A stretch of DNA of 64,000 nucleotides from the NCBI GenBank assembly GCA_020636135.1, contig JACJYK010000001.1, forward strand, positions 124,001 through 188,000. Direction: 5' to 3'. Under the pieces are notes generated by a model. It ran no database searches. It was not told where the DNA came from and saw only the letters and a list, made by a program, of their open reading frames with translations. This DNA is from Lewinellaceae bacterium. Lineage in GTDB: Bacteria > Bacteroidota > Bacteroidia > Chitinophagales > Saprospiraceae. Shown here one piece after another: positions 44,318 through 52,689 of the stretch. Position numbers and translations under genes: made by a program. Each line of letters begins with the position of its first letter. The first letter of the stretch is position 1.

Positions 44318-44797
44318 TCATTTAAATGCTATTTGAACCAATGCTTTTCGGATAGAAGCGAAAGGCACTGTTCGATGGTTGATAATAGTTTTTTTCTTTT
44401 TCGGATCAGCAGCGTCCTTTTCTTTAACGGCCAGGATAATTCCATCTTCCTCTACACCAACCAGTTCACCGTTGAGTTGTTCCTCTCCGGTGGTTATGGC
44501 AAGATTTCTGCCGATGTGTTTGGGATACTGACGCAAGAACTGCAGCGGCCGGTCCACCCCACCGGATGAAACCTCTAGCGTGTAGTCTTCACCTGCTGTG
44601 CCGGAAGCATCAAGCTCAGCCTCTATCCTGCGGCTTAATTTCTGGCACTTGTCAAAGTCAACCCCGCCATCCGCATCGAAAAAAACCTGGATCTTTTTTG
44701 GTTTCTTCCAGATGACGTCAAGCAGAAAACAATCGGAAAATTGCTCTTCGGTTGAGAAAAGCTGACGCACTATTTCTTCTACGTGCTGATCGATCAT
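44318..44797 (-). CDS. rimP: Ribosome maturation factor RimP
   Basis: A 159-residue RimP, needed for 30S maturation. It has the core FFDADGGVDFDKCQKLSRRIEAELDASGTAGEDYTLEVSSGGVDRPL and GEQLNGELVGVEEDGIILAVKEK. It is the first gene of the rimP-nusA-infB operon. The ATG at 44797 lies only 8 nt downstream of the U-tract of a strong hairpin terminator, so nearly the whole leader is occupied by that structure. Confidence 0.96.
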   Translation of the reverse strand: MIDQHVEEIVRQLFSTEEQFSDCFLLDVIWKKPKKIQVFFDADGGVDFDKCQKLSRRIEAELDASGTAGEDYTLEVSSGGVDRPLQFLRQYPKHIGRNLAITTGEEQLNGELVGVEEDGIILAVKEKDAADPKKKKTIINHRTVPFASIRKALVQIAFK

Positions 44798-44804
44798 ATA
44801 CTAT

Positions 44805-44835
44805 AAAAAAAGGAGGGAACGGTTCGCGTTCCCTC
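44805..44835 (-). terminator. Intrinsic terminator (possible attenuator) immediately upstream of rimP
   Basis: A perfect 9-bp stem GAGGGAACG/CGTTCCCTC (44813-44821 with 44827-44835, 5-nt loop) is followed on the minus strand by C and a seven-U tract (44805-44811). Eight nucleotides later the rimP ATG begins. It either ends the transcript of the upstream 41-aa gene or attenuates the rimP operon. Confidence 0.88.
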
Positions 44836-44853
44836 ACAAATCCTTTAACGCCA

Positions 44854-44884
44854 CAAAAGTAACGATAATTCTCAGGATTTGCAA
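44854..44884 (-). promoter_or_regulatory. Candidate Bacteroidota promoter of the rimP-nusA-infB operon
   Basis: The minus strand carries TTG (44884-44882), a 20-nt spacer and TACTTTTG (44861-44854), which matches TAnnTTTG exactly at the spacing usual for Bacteroidota. Transcription would start near 44848, giving a ~50-nt leader made almost entirely of the terminator hairpin. Confidence 0.6.
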
Positions 44885-45070
44885 GGATGTCTTTTTAAGG
44901 TCATCATCAGAATTCCCGTTGTCCGGATGGCCATATCATGGATATCACATCAAAATACTTTTGCCTGAATCAGGTGCGTTATCCTTAAGCGCGTACAATC
45001 GTATATCGCGGAGTCTTGGAATAGATGATATTTCGGAGCAGGAAGGCAACACTTCCCTGTTGTGGACCGG

Positions 45071-45196
45071 CTAGAAGGTCAGGTGGCCGTTCATGCGATA
45101 AACCCAGATCAGAAGGATGATGAACAACAATATTGCTACTATGGTGAGTAGAAAACATCCGCCTTTCTTGCCGTAATTCGTATTACCCTGTTCCAT
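45071..45196 (-). CDS. 41-residue single-pass membrane protein
   Basis: An ORF of 41 codons plus stop, starting at ATG 45196. The product begins MEQGNTNYGKKGGC and continues with a single hydrophobic helix (FLLTIVAILLFIILLIWVY) and a short tail (RMNGHLTF). A positively charged N-terminal segment before one transmembrane helix is typical of small regulatory or assembly membrane proteins. A promoter-like TATATTTG lies 43 bp upstream on the same strand, which supports expression. There is no homology I recognise. It sits between rimP and rpoN, divergent from rpoN. Confidence 0.6.
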   Translation of the reverse strand: MEQGNTNYGKKGGCFLLTIVAILLFIILLIWVYRMNGHLTF

Positions 45197-45238
45197 GGAG
45201 TGACGCTAAAAGTGTTAATAACCGTTGCAAAGAAAAGG

Positions 45239-45271
45239 CAAATATATGTAAATCCAAATACGTGCGATCAA
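45239..45271 (-). promoter_or_regulatory. Candidate promoter for the 41-residue membrane protein
   Basis: The minus strand has TATATTTG (45246-45239), an exact TAnnTTTG, with TTG at 45271-45269 and a 22-nt spacer, slightly longer than usual. A start near 45233 would leave a ~37-nt leader before ATG 45196. Confidence 0.45.
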
Positions 45272-45591
45272 TTCCACTCCATGATTCTCCGCACGGGTCC
45301 GGTTTGCTGGCTGGTCACATCCGGCCTTCACGGATAAGCAGGGTATAATGAGTGTTAAGCAGCCGTTCCCTGCTGGTTATTTTTTCACTCCGGGAGGGTA
45401 GATGGAACCGGATTACATACTATTTCTCACATTTTTATTTTTTGTATTAAAAAGATCCTTACGGATAAGTGATTGGCTTTAGTTAAATTATATGCGGTGT
45501 CAATATTTCAAGGAAGGTTTGGGCGGCGGGTTCCCGGAACCGTAAACAGATCATGGCATCTTTTTTGCTAATATATTAAAGTTTGTTGTCA

Positions 45592-45599
45592 TATATTTG
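45592..45599 (+). promoter_or_regulatory. TATATTTG, candidate -7 element of rpoN
   Basis: An exact TAnnTTTG about 77 bp upstream of the rpoN start. The best upstream TTTTTG lies 24 nt before it, longer than the usual ~20, so the -33 assignment is uncertain. Confidence 0.4.
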
Positions 45600-45675
45600 A
45601 CGCAATTAGTTGGCCGGCGGCGAACTCAAAGCAAGTGCAATAAGTTTTTAATGAGGTTATAACATCCATTGGCGT

Positions 45676-47244
45676 ATGAGCATGATTAAACAAAAACTAA
45701 GTCAGAAGATGCTGCAAAAGCTGTCACCGCAGCAAATACAGGTGATGAAGCTATTGCAAATTCCCACGGCTACGTTGGAACAGCGGATCAAAGAAGAGTT
45801 GGAAGCCAATCCGGCATTGGATGAAGGCGAAAACCGGGATGAGTTATTTGATCTTAATGATGAAATCAGCGAAGACTCCCTCCGCGAATCCAACAATGAA
45901 GAATACGAATCCGGAGAGCAGGAGAGTGAAAGCTCGGATCTGTTGGATACCGATTTTGAATCGTCATCCGACTTTGAACTTGATGACTACATCTCCGATT
46001 ACATTGACGAAGACCCGATCAGCTATCAAAGCCGTTATAATGACGGTGAAGAAGAACGCACCCTGCCCATCGCCTTCGAGAACTCATTCCACGACTTCCT
46101 GGATACCCAGCTGGGCATGCTGAACCTGCAGGATAGCCGTAAGATCCGTATCGCCAAACAAATCATCGGCAGCATTGATGACGATGGATACCTGCGCAGG
46201 GAACCGCTCGCGATCATCGATGACCTGTTGTTTTCCGAGAACATCGACACCTCTGAAGAAGAGGTTGACAGCCTGCTCGCAAAAATTCAGCTTTTTGATC
46301 CACCGGGAGTTGGTGCCCGGGACCTGCAGGAATGCCTGCTTATTCAGATCAATACCTACAAGAAAAAGAACCCGGACAGCCGATTAAGCACCGAAACCAT
46401 TGACCGTGCCCGCTGTATCGTAACCAAGTATTTCAACGAATTCTCCAAGAAACACTTCGATAAACTCAAGAAATACGTCAATCTCACCGAACCGGAGCTC
46501 AAGGAAACCATGGACTTTATCCTGAAGCTCAACCCGAAGCCAGCCAGTGGTTATGTTCCCCAGCACGGTTCTTCTTCCGGAGGGAACTACATCATCCCTG
46601 ATTTTATCATCTTCAACCGGGATGGCGAACTGGAATTGCAGCTCAACTCTAAAAATGCGCCGGAATTACGCATCAATGAGCAGTATAAAAACATCCTCCA
46701 TGGCTATAAGGAACGGACCGGTAAGAAACGGATCTCCCATAAGGATAAGGAGGCTATCCAATTTATCAAGCAAAAGATCGACTCGGCCAAATGGTTTATC
46801 GATGCCATCAAACAGCGTCAGCATACCATGTACCAGACGATGTACACCATCATGCAATACCAGTATGATTATTTCCTGTCCGGAGATGAGAGTAAGCTGA
46901 AGCCAATGATCCTCAAGGATATCGCCGATATCACCGGCCTGGATATTTCGACCGTTTCCCGCGTGGCAAACAGCAAATTTGTTCAGACCGAATTCGGTAC
47001 CAAACGGCTCAAGGATTTCTTTTCCGAATCCATGACCACCCAGGACGGCGATGAAGTCTCCACCCTGGAAGTAAAAAATATTTTATCCGAAATCATTACC
47101 GCCGAAAATAAACGCAAACCGCATTCCGATGAAAAATTGCGTGACTTGCTGGAAAAGAAGGGCTATAACATCGCGCGCAGAACCGTAGCCAAGTACCGGG
47201 AACAATTAAATATTCCCGTGGCACGATTGCGTAAACAGTTGTGA
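45676..47244 (+). CDS. rpoN: RNA polymerase sigma-54 factor
   Basis: A 522-residue RpoN. The glutamine-rich activator-binding N-terminus (KQKLSQKMLQKLSPQQIQVMKLLQIPTATLEQRIKEELEANPALDEG), the acidic linker (about 50-110), the core-binding domain and the C-terminal RpoN box ARRTVAKYREQLNIP are all present. It directs transcription at -24/-12 promoters with AAA+ activators. ATG 45676 or 45682 are both possible starts. A terminator follows 29 bp after the stop. Confidence 0.97.
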   Translation: MSMIKQKLSQKMLQKLSPQQIQVMKLLQIPTATLEQRIKEELEANPALDEGENRDELFDLNDEISEDSLRESNNEEYESGEQESESSDLLDTDFESSSDFELDDYISDYIDEDPISYQSRYNDGEEERTLPIAFENSFHDFLDTQLGMLNLQDSRKIRIAKQIIGSIDDDGYLRREPLAIIDDLLFSENIDTSEEEVDSLLAKIQLFDPPGVGARDLQECLLIQINTYKKKNPDSRLSTETIDRARCIVTKYFNEFSKKHFDKLKKYVNLTEPELKETMDFILKLNPKPASGYVPQHGSSSGGNYIIPDFIIFNRDGELELQLNSKNAPELRINEQYKNILHGYKERTGKKRISHKDKEAIQFIKQKIDSAKWFIDAIKQRQHTMYQTMYTIMQYQYDYFLSGDESKLKPMILKDIADITGLDISTVSRVANSKFVQTEFGTKRLKDFFSESMTTQDGDEVSTLEVKNILSEIITAENKRKPHSDEKLRDLLEKKGYNIARRTVAKYREQLNIPVARLRKQL

Positions 47245-47272
47245 TTCGATCAATTTTTCATGATAGGAAAGC

Positions 47273-47304
47273 AGCCGGTATCTCCCCCCGATACCGGCTT
47301 TTTA
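47273..47304 (+). terminator. Rho-independent terminator of rpoN
   Basis: A perfect 10-bp stem AGCCGGTATC/GATACCGGCT (47273-47282 with 47290-47299, loop of C residues) is followed by a T-tract on the plus strand. It lies 29 bp after the rpoN stop. Confidence 0.9.
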
Positions 47305-47370
47305 ATTGGAGGGAAAAGGTAAAAGAAGTATCAGGGGTTCCCGAGATACCAAAGGCAAAACTCCCTATAA

Positions 47371-47391
47371 CCCCACGGCTTCAGCCTGGGG
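47371..47391 (+). repeat. Palindromic element, copy 1 (CCCCA..TGGGG)
   Basis: Arms CCCCA/TGGGG and GGCT/AGCC with one unpaired base form a compact hairpin, resembling REP-like elements. The flanks TAAC... and GAACCTAGCATA are shared with copy 2, 133 bp downstream. Confidence 0.75.
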
Positions 47392-47503
47392 AACCTAGCA
47401 TAGAGCATGGAGCATGGAGCATGGAGGGAAAAGGTAAAAGAAGTAAAAAAGGTAAAAGAGGTATCAGAGGTAGCAGAAGTAACAAAGGTATAATTCCCAA
47501 TAA

Positions 47504-47524
47504 CCCCATGGCTTCAGCCTGGGG
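47504..47524 (+). repeat. Palindromic element, copy 2 (CCCCA..TGGGG)
   Basis: Same as copy 1 except one base in the bulge (T instead of C), with the same flanking sequences. A decayed third copy (CACATGGCATGAGTCCGG) lies near 47631. Confidence 0.75.
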
Positions 47525-47740
47525 AACCTAGCATAGTGCATGGAGCATGGAGGGAAAAGGTAAAAGAAGTAAAAAAGGTAAAAGAGGTATCAGGGGTTCC
47601 AGAGGTAACAAAGGTATAACTCCCAATAGCCACATGGCATGAGTCCGGAGGCTTGAATAAAGTAATTTCCCGGTTTATTCGTCAACACCTTAGAGAAGGT
47701 AAAAACAAATCCGTTCACCGGATTAAATACAGTTAAACAG

Positions 47741-48814
47741 ATGACGGCAAGACCAACGTACAACGACCAATTACCTTTTATCAGAGAGGGGTGGCAGGGA
47801 AATGCTCTGGATGAGAAGGGACGCTATCGGAATTCAGGATCCTTCAAAGAATGGGGTTGGGATGCGGTCTGGAGATGGCAAACCGGTCCAAAGCCTTTTA
47901 AAGCACAGAAAAAGGCCGATAAATGGCGGCCTGAGCAGGTGCAGATGCACGACAGCACTTCCTGGCCGGAAAATGGGATCGCCTGGTTAGGACATGCCAC
48001 CTTTCTGATCCGCCTCGATGGTTTGACGCTGATCACCGATCCGGTACTAGGGAATGTCTCCCTGATGAAAAGGATGACCCCACTACCGGTCAGGATACAG
48101 GATTTGCAGGACATCGACGTTTTGCTGATGTCCCACAATCACCGGGACCACTGTGACCTGCCCAGCCTCCGGCGTCTTGCCAGCCAGAATCCGGACCTGG
48201 TGAGTTATACGGGATTGGAAATGACTTCCTTGCTCCGGTCAGGAGGATTAAAGACCAATGCGATCACCACCGCAGGATGGTATCAGTCGTACCCGGCCAT
48301 AGGAGATGTCCGGATTCATTATCTGCCCTCGAAGCATTGGACGCGCCGCTACTTAAGGGATACCAATACCATGCTCTGGGGCAGTTTCATTATTCAGACG
48401 CCGCAGTTGACCATCTATTTTGGCGGTGATAGCGGATACGATCAGCATTTTAAAGAGATCGGATCTATGTTCCCCTCAATCGACCTGGCTTTGCTGGGGG
48501 TTGGAGCTTATGAGCCTCGCTGGTTTATGAAGGATAGCCATACGGCTCCTGAAGAAGCTGCCCAGGCTGCCGATGACTTAGGGGCCAGATGGTGGATTCC
48601 GATGCATTTTGGCACTTTTGACCTCGCAGATGAGCCCATCAGCCAGCCGTTGGAATTATTGCGGAAGAGGGATGTCATCTTAAATAACGGGTCAATTCCA
48701 ATTACTCAAAATGATGCTGGCCGGAATGAAGACATGCCCATTGCTTCCCGGTGGGTTTTGCCGGCAATCGGTCGTTGGATGCAGCTTGATCACGGTGAGC
48801 CCATCGGAATATGA
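47741..48814 (+). CDS. MBL-fold metallo-hydrolase (NAPE-PLD/UlaG-like)
   Basis: A 357-residue metallo-beta-lactamase-fold hydrolase. The metal site is in LMSHNHRDHCDLPSL (HxHxDH, about residue 130), with further ligands in LPSKHWTRR, FGGDSGYD and WIPMHFGTFDL. The N-terminal ~80 residues and the WLGHATFLIRLDGLTLITDPVLG strand are typical of the group that includes NAPE-phospholipase D and UlaG-type proteins. The physiological substrate is unknown. It converges on nosY with a 13-bp gap. Confidence 0.88.
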   Translation: MTARPTYNDQLPFIREGWQGNALDEKGRYRNSGSFKEWGWDAVWRWQTGPKPFKAQKKADKWRPEQVQMHDSTSWPENGIAWLGHATFLIRLDGLTLITDPVLGNVSLMKRMTPLPVRIQDLQDIDVLLMSHNHRDHCDLPSLRRLASQNPDLVSYTGLEMTSLLRSGGLKTNAITTAGWYQSYPAIGDVRIHYLPSKHWTRRYLRDTNTMLWGSFIIQTPQLTIYFGGDSGYDQHFKEIGSMFPSIDLALLGVGAYEPRWFMKDSHTAPEEAAQAADDLGARWWIPMHFGTFDLADEPISQPLELLRKRDVILNNGSIPITQNDAGRNEDMPIASRWVLPAIGRWMQLDHGEPIGI

Positions 48815-48827
48815 ACGTCGACTGCAC

Positions 48828-49610
48828 CTAGAAATCTTTGCGTTTAGCTACCCGGCGCACACCCCACCAGGGCAGGATGACCCAAAGCATCAGGATCATG
48901 GCTGACATCACCCATCCCCAGAATTGACCCAGAAAGTGCTGGAATACCGCTCCGGTGTAGCCCAGCAAACTGGATATGTCCAATTGCAGCAACAACAAGG
49001 TCCTACCCAGGTCGATGGGATTCATCCAGCACATCGCAAGCGTAAAACGCTCCAGGGGATAATCCTGGAAAATGGCCAGCAACCACAGGAATATTCCATC
49101 ATAGATCACGGCAAAGAAAAGCCAGATCATAAAGCCGGCAGCAAAACCCTTGATGCGGTTTTCAAATCGCAATCCAAGGAAAAATGCCATGGCGGAGAAG
49201 ATCAGGGTCAGGAGAATACCGACCCCGTTCAGCAAAGCCACCTGACTCCACGCCACCGGATGCTGTAACCGCAATAAAAGGAACGGAATGGTGATACCCG
49301 AAAGGCAGGAAAGTGCCAGTGCAATCACCAGACCTGCAAATTGACCACCGAAAACCTGCATTCGTGGCAGGGGTTGCGCCAATAAGAGTTCGGTGAATTC
49401 GCGCATATTATAGATGTAGACCAGGCCAAATAATAGCGATACGAGCGGTACCAGGATCAGAATGATATTCAGTAATGACACCACGACCTTCAACGGATCC
49501 TGGCTCATCCAGGCCAATGCCGAGGTGACAATCAAAAAGAAGACTGAATAGAAATAGATCCAGTTGCTTCGTAACAAATCTTTCAGGCTATAGATGATTA
49601 TCTTCCGCAT
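48828..49610 (-). CDS. nosY: NosY-like ABC transporter permease
   Basis: A 260-residue integral membrane protein with about six transmembrane helices. It has the NosY-like N-terminus MRKIIIYSLKDLLRSNWIYFYSVFF and the loop MREFTELLLAQPLPRMQVFGGQFAG. With NosF it forms the ABC transporter that, together with NosD, feeds sulfur or copper into the CuZ centre of NosZ. It is the last gene of the nos operon and lies 10 bp after nosF. Confidence 0.9.
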   Translation of the reverse strand: MRKIIIYSLKDLLRSNWIYFYSVFFLIVTSALAWMSQDPLKVVVSLLNIILILVPLVSLLFGLVYIYNMREFTELLLAQPLPRMQVFGGQFAGLVIALALSCLSGITIPFLLLRLQHPVAWSQVALLNGVGILLTLIFSAMAFFLGLRFENRIKGFAAGFMIWLFFAVIYDGIFLWLLAIFQDYPLERFTLAMCWMNPIDLGRTLLLLQLDISSLLGYTGAVFQHFLGQFWGWVMSAMILMLWVILPWWGVRRVAKRKDF

Positions 49611-49620
49611 AATCAGTGCA

Positions 49621-50376
49621 TTATGTGTTTAGAACCGGGCTTAGGGATATTAATCCGGTACGGTGATGCAGCTGCTTTGCTTTGAGCATCATCCCGGCAA
49701 TGGCATCCTCCAGGTCATTGTGATTCGTCTTTTGTTTCAGTTCAGCAGGTGCGCCATGAAAATGGATGGTACCATCGAGCAGAAAGATAAGATCGTCTGC
49801 CATCGCATCGACCATCGGGATGATGTGGGTCGTAAGCAGGATCATCTTTCCGGCCTTTCGTTCTTCTTCGATTAGATTGCGCAGCGCCACCATGGCGATT
49901 GGATCCAGGCCAGCCGTTGGCTCATCCAGGATGCGTATAGGAGTATCGTACATAAAGGTCAGCACCAGATTGATCTTTTGCCTGGTGCCCCCGGATAAAT
50001 GACCCAGCTTTTTGTCCAGGTAGGATTCAATGGAGAAATATTGGATAAATTGATCTTTTAGGATGGACGGTCCCCGGATCTCTTCGATGACTTTCAGCAG
50101 CTCTTTCACTTTGAGGTTTTCCGGAAACCGGGCAATCTGAGGTAAGTAACTGATGTCGTTGCGATAGGTATATGACCTGTGAATCTTTTGACCACGAACG
50201 ATTATTTCCCCCTGGCTCGGGATCACCAATCCAAGGATCAGTTTGATCATGGTGGATTTGCCACTTCCATTGGGCCCCAGAATAGCCGTTACACCCGGAT
50301 TGGTCAACTCCAGATCAATATCGCGGAGTACTTCCAGTTTTCCGTACGTCTTAAACAGATGATGCAATTGAATCAT
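49621..50376 (-). CDS. nosF: NosF-like ABC transporter ATP-binding protein
   Basis: A 251-residue ABC ATPase. Walker A is GPNGSGKSTMIK, the signature LSGGTRQK, Walker B IRILDEPTAGLDP and the switch histidine in LLTTHIIP. It resembles NosF, the energy subunit of the NosFY/NosD complex. ATG 50376 overlaps the nosD stop (ATGA), so it is translationally coupled to it. Confidence 0.93.
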   Translation of the reverse strand: MIQLHHLFKTYGKLEVLRDIDLELTNPGVTAILGPNGSGKSTMIKLILGLVIPSQGEIIVRGQKIHRSYTYRNDISYLPQIARFPENLKVKELLKVIEEIRGPSILKDQFIQYFSIESYLDKKLGHLSGGTRQKINLVLTFMYDTPIRILDEPTAGLDPIAMVALRNLIEEERKAGKMILLTTHIIPMVDAMADDLIFLLDGTIHFHGAPAELKQKTNHNDLEDAIAGMMLKAKQLHHRTGLISLSPVLNT

Positions 50377-51620
50377 GGTGCGAGGTTTTGTAGTTCAAAG
50401 CGCATGACGGGCGAGGGATCCTGGATCTGGATAGGTGTTGCGACAGGACTTACCTTTTCAGCGTAGTTCAGCAGGTCAACCAGAAAACTGCGGAGAAGTA
50501 CAATGGCTTCCGGAGTGCGGCTGACCACATATCCATATAACTTCACCGGACGGAAAGGAATATCCCCTATGCCATCGTGGTTTATATCATAGCCTTCGTA
50601 GTCGTCCCAGTAGTTGAAAGTAAACGCAATACTGCTTTGATTTTGGGGAATCGTCACATCAAAGGTGTTGAGTTCAAATTTATTGTGCCAGTAGCTGTTG
50701 TCTTCACAACCGCCGGCTATCTTCACGGCCCAGCCATTTCGCCGGAATTGATTTTCGTCAAACAAAATACGATTGGATCCTTCGGAAAAGATGCCGATCG
50801 TGTTGTGGTAAAAATCATTTCGGTAAATCCATCCGTCGTAAATCTCTTTGAGTAGTAAACCATATGCCGCCGTGCCCCAGTTATGCACAAAATTATTTTC
50901 ACGCATGGTTATGCGACGGGAGAACATCACAGCTACACCTGCCCCGTTGGATCCGAAGGTATTTACCATGTAGTCGTCGTCATTGGAAAACATGAAATGA
51001 AGACCGTAGCGGAGGTTCCGCCTGCTTTCATTTCCGCAGATCTGGCTGCTGTCCACAAATTCAAAGTAAATGCCATCGCGATGACCGGAAACCTGATTTT
51101 GGTCGATCTGGATATCCTTGCAATACCAGGCATGAATGGCATTCCCGGAAGATACCTCCTCGATTGCGGCGCCTTCGATCACATTGCCGGTCACGATCAC
51201 ATCCTTGCAATGCTCAAGGTAGATGCCAAAAAAAGTGTTCTTGAGCCGGTTGTTGCGCAGCAAGATGTGGTTGACGCGTTCACAACGGATCCCTGCCTGG
51301 TCTTTCAGGTAGTTGACACCAACATTTTGAACCAGCAGTCCTTCGACCGTAACCGAATCGGAGGTTATGGTCAGGATTTCCGTTTTGTTTTCCCCATCAA
51401 CCACCGGCCACCCGGAGCCGGACAGGGTGATCCGTTTATGAATGTTGATATTGCCTTCCCGGTAAGTCCCGGGCATGATCCATAAGGTGTCACCAGGGAG
51501 GGCCAGATCGATGCCGGCCTGGATGGTTTTTATTTCCTGATCCGGTCCGACCAGGATCGGCTGAGTACGGACAGGCAAATAACCCAGGACCAATGTAATG
51601 ACAATCAACGCTGTTTTCAT
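50373..51620 (-). CDS. nosD: NosD, periplasmic copper-centre maturation factor
   Basis: A 415-residue periplasmic protein with a signal peptide (MKTALIVITLVLGYLPVRTQP) and a right-handed beta-helix made of repeated NosD/CASH stretches (HILLRNNRLKNTFFGIYLEHCKDVIVTGNVIEG, DGIYFEFVDSSQICGNESRRNLRYGLHFMFSNDD). NosD is needed to build the CuZ [4Cu:2S] site. Its start overlaps the nosL stop (ATGA). Confidence 0.95.
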   Translation of the reverse strand: MKTALIVITLVLGYLPVRTQPILVGPDQEIKTIQAGIDLALPGDTLWIMPGTYREGNINIHKRITLSGSGWPVVDGENKTEILTITSDSVTVEGLLVQNVGVNYLKDQAGIRCERVNHILLRNNRLKNTFFGIYLEHCKDVIVTGNVIEGAAIEEVSSGNAIHAWYCKDIQIDQNQVSGHRDGIYFEFVDSSQICGNESRRNLRYGLHFMFSNDDDYMVNTFGSNGAGVAVMFSRRITMRENNFVHNWGTAAYGLLLKEIYDGWIYRNDFYHNTIGIFSEGSNRILFDENQFRRNGWAVKIAGGCEDNSYWHNKFELNTFDVTIPQNQSSIAFTFNYWDDYEGYDINHDGIGDIPFRPVKLYGYVVSRTPEAIVLLRSFLVDLLNYAEKVSPVATPIQIQDPSPVMRFELQNLAP

Positions 51621-52057
51621 CGGGTCAATTCACGGTTTAGCTCTTCCCAGGTATACAGGTTGCCAGCCTGATCGTGGATGATGGAATCCCAGGATTCCGG
51701 ATCGGATGTTGCCGAGAGATTGGCTCCCATGGGGCTGGGAATGGCTTCGGAAATGAGGTAGGAAGCGTGCGCTGCCTCGATCAGGTGATTGGGATTGAAA
51801 TAATCGTTGACCAGTTGGTAACTCCATTTTGTCCGGGGATTCGCTGCGATGTAGTGGACCATGCATTCGATGGCATCGAAATAATACGTCTTTCCGGTAG
51901 AGGTCACTAGCTCGGTGGCAAATTGAGGTTTAATAACTGTCATTTGACAATAGGCACACCCTACCTCTCCATAGGGGATGGCCTGGGGTTCAACCTTGCA
52001 GCCTCCCAGCATCATAAAGGTCAGAGCGAGCAAAATGAGGTTAGTTGCGTATTTCAT
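51617..52057 (-). CDS. nosL: NosL copper chaperone, lipoprotein
   Basis: A 146-residue lipoprotein (lipobox MLGGC). The copper-binding motif is in CAYCQMTVIKPQFA (CxxCxM), matching NosL, which delivers Cu(I) to NosZ or the NosDFY complex. The long frame begins at 52126, but ATG 52057 gives a correct signal peptide (KYATNLILLALTFMMLGGC). It overlaps the end of the membrane-protein gene by 17 bp. Confidence 0.93.
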   Translation of the reverse strand: MKYATNLILLALTFMMLGGCKVEPQAIPYGEVGCAYCQMTVIKPQFATELVTSTGKTYYFDAIECMVHYIAANPRTKWSYQLVNDYFNPNHLIEAAHASYLISEAIPSPMGANLSATSDPESWDSIIHDQAGNLYTWEELNRELTR

Positions 52058-52625
52058 GTCTTTTCCTTTTAAACCAATAGGCTGCCAGAGCCAGAATGAT
52101 AGAGATCCCGGCCAATAGTCCTCCACTGTGAGGATACGAATAGGCGGTAAAGTTCAGAATGGTCTTCTTGCCAAACAGGGGTGGCTGATAAGTTGCCCCC
52201 GGAACTTTAATGGGGGCGGTCGGACTCAGATTATGGCCATATTCGTATTCCCAGAGGTAGAAATCATAGATTCCGATGGTCGCTAATAGAATGACCAGTA
52301 CAGCCCAGGATAGATAGGCCCACGGTTTGTTGATGACCAATGCGAGGAGGCCCAGGCCGGCCAGAGCCAGGATGACATAGGGAAAATAGCGGAGCTCCGG
52401 AATGGAGTCGGGCTCAATCATTTTCATGCCAACATAATGATTGAGGATGTTGATGTTTTGCAAGGTGCCCGGGTTATCACCTCCTATTTTATTGATCCAG
52501 ATGTCCATATTGACTCCTGTAGGATATTGGGGAGCAACGAGGGTGATGCGCCATAATGGCAGTTTGTACAAGCTTAGCAGGGCTAAAATGCTGAGTGCCA
52601 TCAGCAATTGCGGTAAGCGTTTCAT
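52041..52625 (-). CDS. Membrane protein of the Bacteroidota nos cluster
   Basis: A 194-residue membrane protein with four hydrophobic segments (LLMALSILALLSLYKLPLW, YFPYVILALAGLGLLALVI, YLSWAVLVILLATIGIYDFYLW, GGLLAGISIILALAAYWF) and a periplasmic part with conserved NHYVGMKMIEPDSIPELRYFPY. Homologues sit between nosZ and nosL in many Bacteroidota nos clusters. The role is unknown. Possible ligands (H, M) might bind copper. It follows nosZ by 64 bp. Confidence 0.82.
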   Translation of the reverse strand: MKRLPQLLMALSILALLSLYKLPLWRITLVAPQYPTGVNMDIWINKIGGDNPGTLQNINILNHYVGMKMIEPDSIPELRYFPYVILALAGLGLLALVINKPWAYLSWAVLVILLATIGIYDFYLWEYEYGHNLSPTAPIKVPGATYQPPLFGKKTILNFTAYSYPHSGGLLAGISIILALAAYWFKRKRHEIRN

Positions 52626-52689
52626 AAGTCAAAATTGTACGATAAGAATTGGGAGGGAAGGGAATTACCTGTCCCTCCCAAAAGAAGTA

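Larger units (their letters stand above)
45197..45675. other. Divergent intergenic region upstream of rpoN
   Basis: About 480 bp between the 41-aa gene and rpoN. Apart from the two TAnnTTTG elements, it contains runs of T/A-rich sequence and no ORF, tRNA or clear repeat that I can support. Confidence 0.5.
47308..47640 (+). repeat. Nested tandem repeat island (115-126 bp units, 9-bp sub-repeats)
   Basis: Units starting GGAGGGAAAAGGTAAAAGA occur at 47308, 47423 and 47549. Each unit contains a run of degenerate 9-mers of the form RGTAnnARA (GGTAAAAGA, AGTAAAAAA, GGTATCAGA, GGTAGCAGA, AGTAACAAA), followed in the first two by a 21-bp palindrome. A 7-bp GCATGGA tandem repeat joins unit 1 to unit 2. 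The ORF that spans them is a by-product of the 9-bp periodicity. Confidence 0.88.

Noticed and set aside
47371..47524. CRISPR-like spaced repeats
   Set aside because: Only two copies of a 21-bp palindrome with a spacer made of low-complexity 9-mers, and no cas genes nearby.
47241..47531. 96-codon plus-strand ORF in the region after rpoN
   Set aside because: It is produced by the 9-bp repeat periodicity (KGKRSKKGKRG pattern), overlaps the rpoN stop and its terminator, and shows no protein-like composition.
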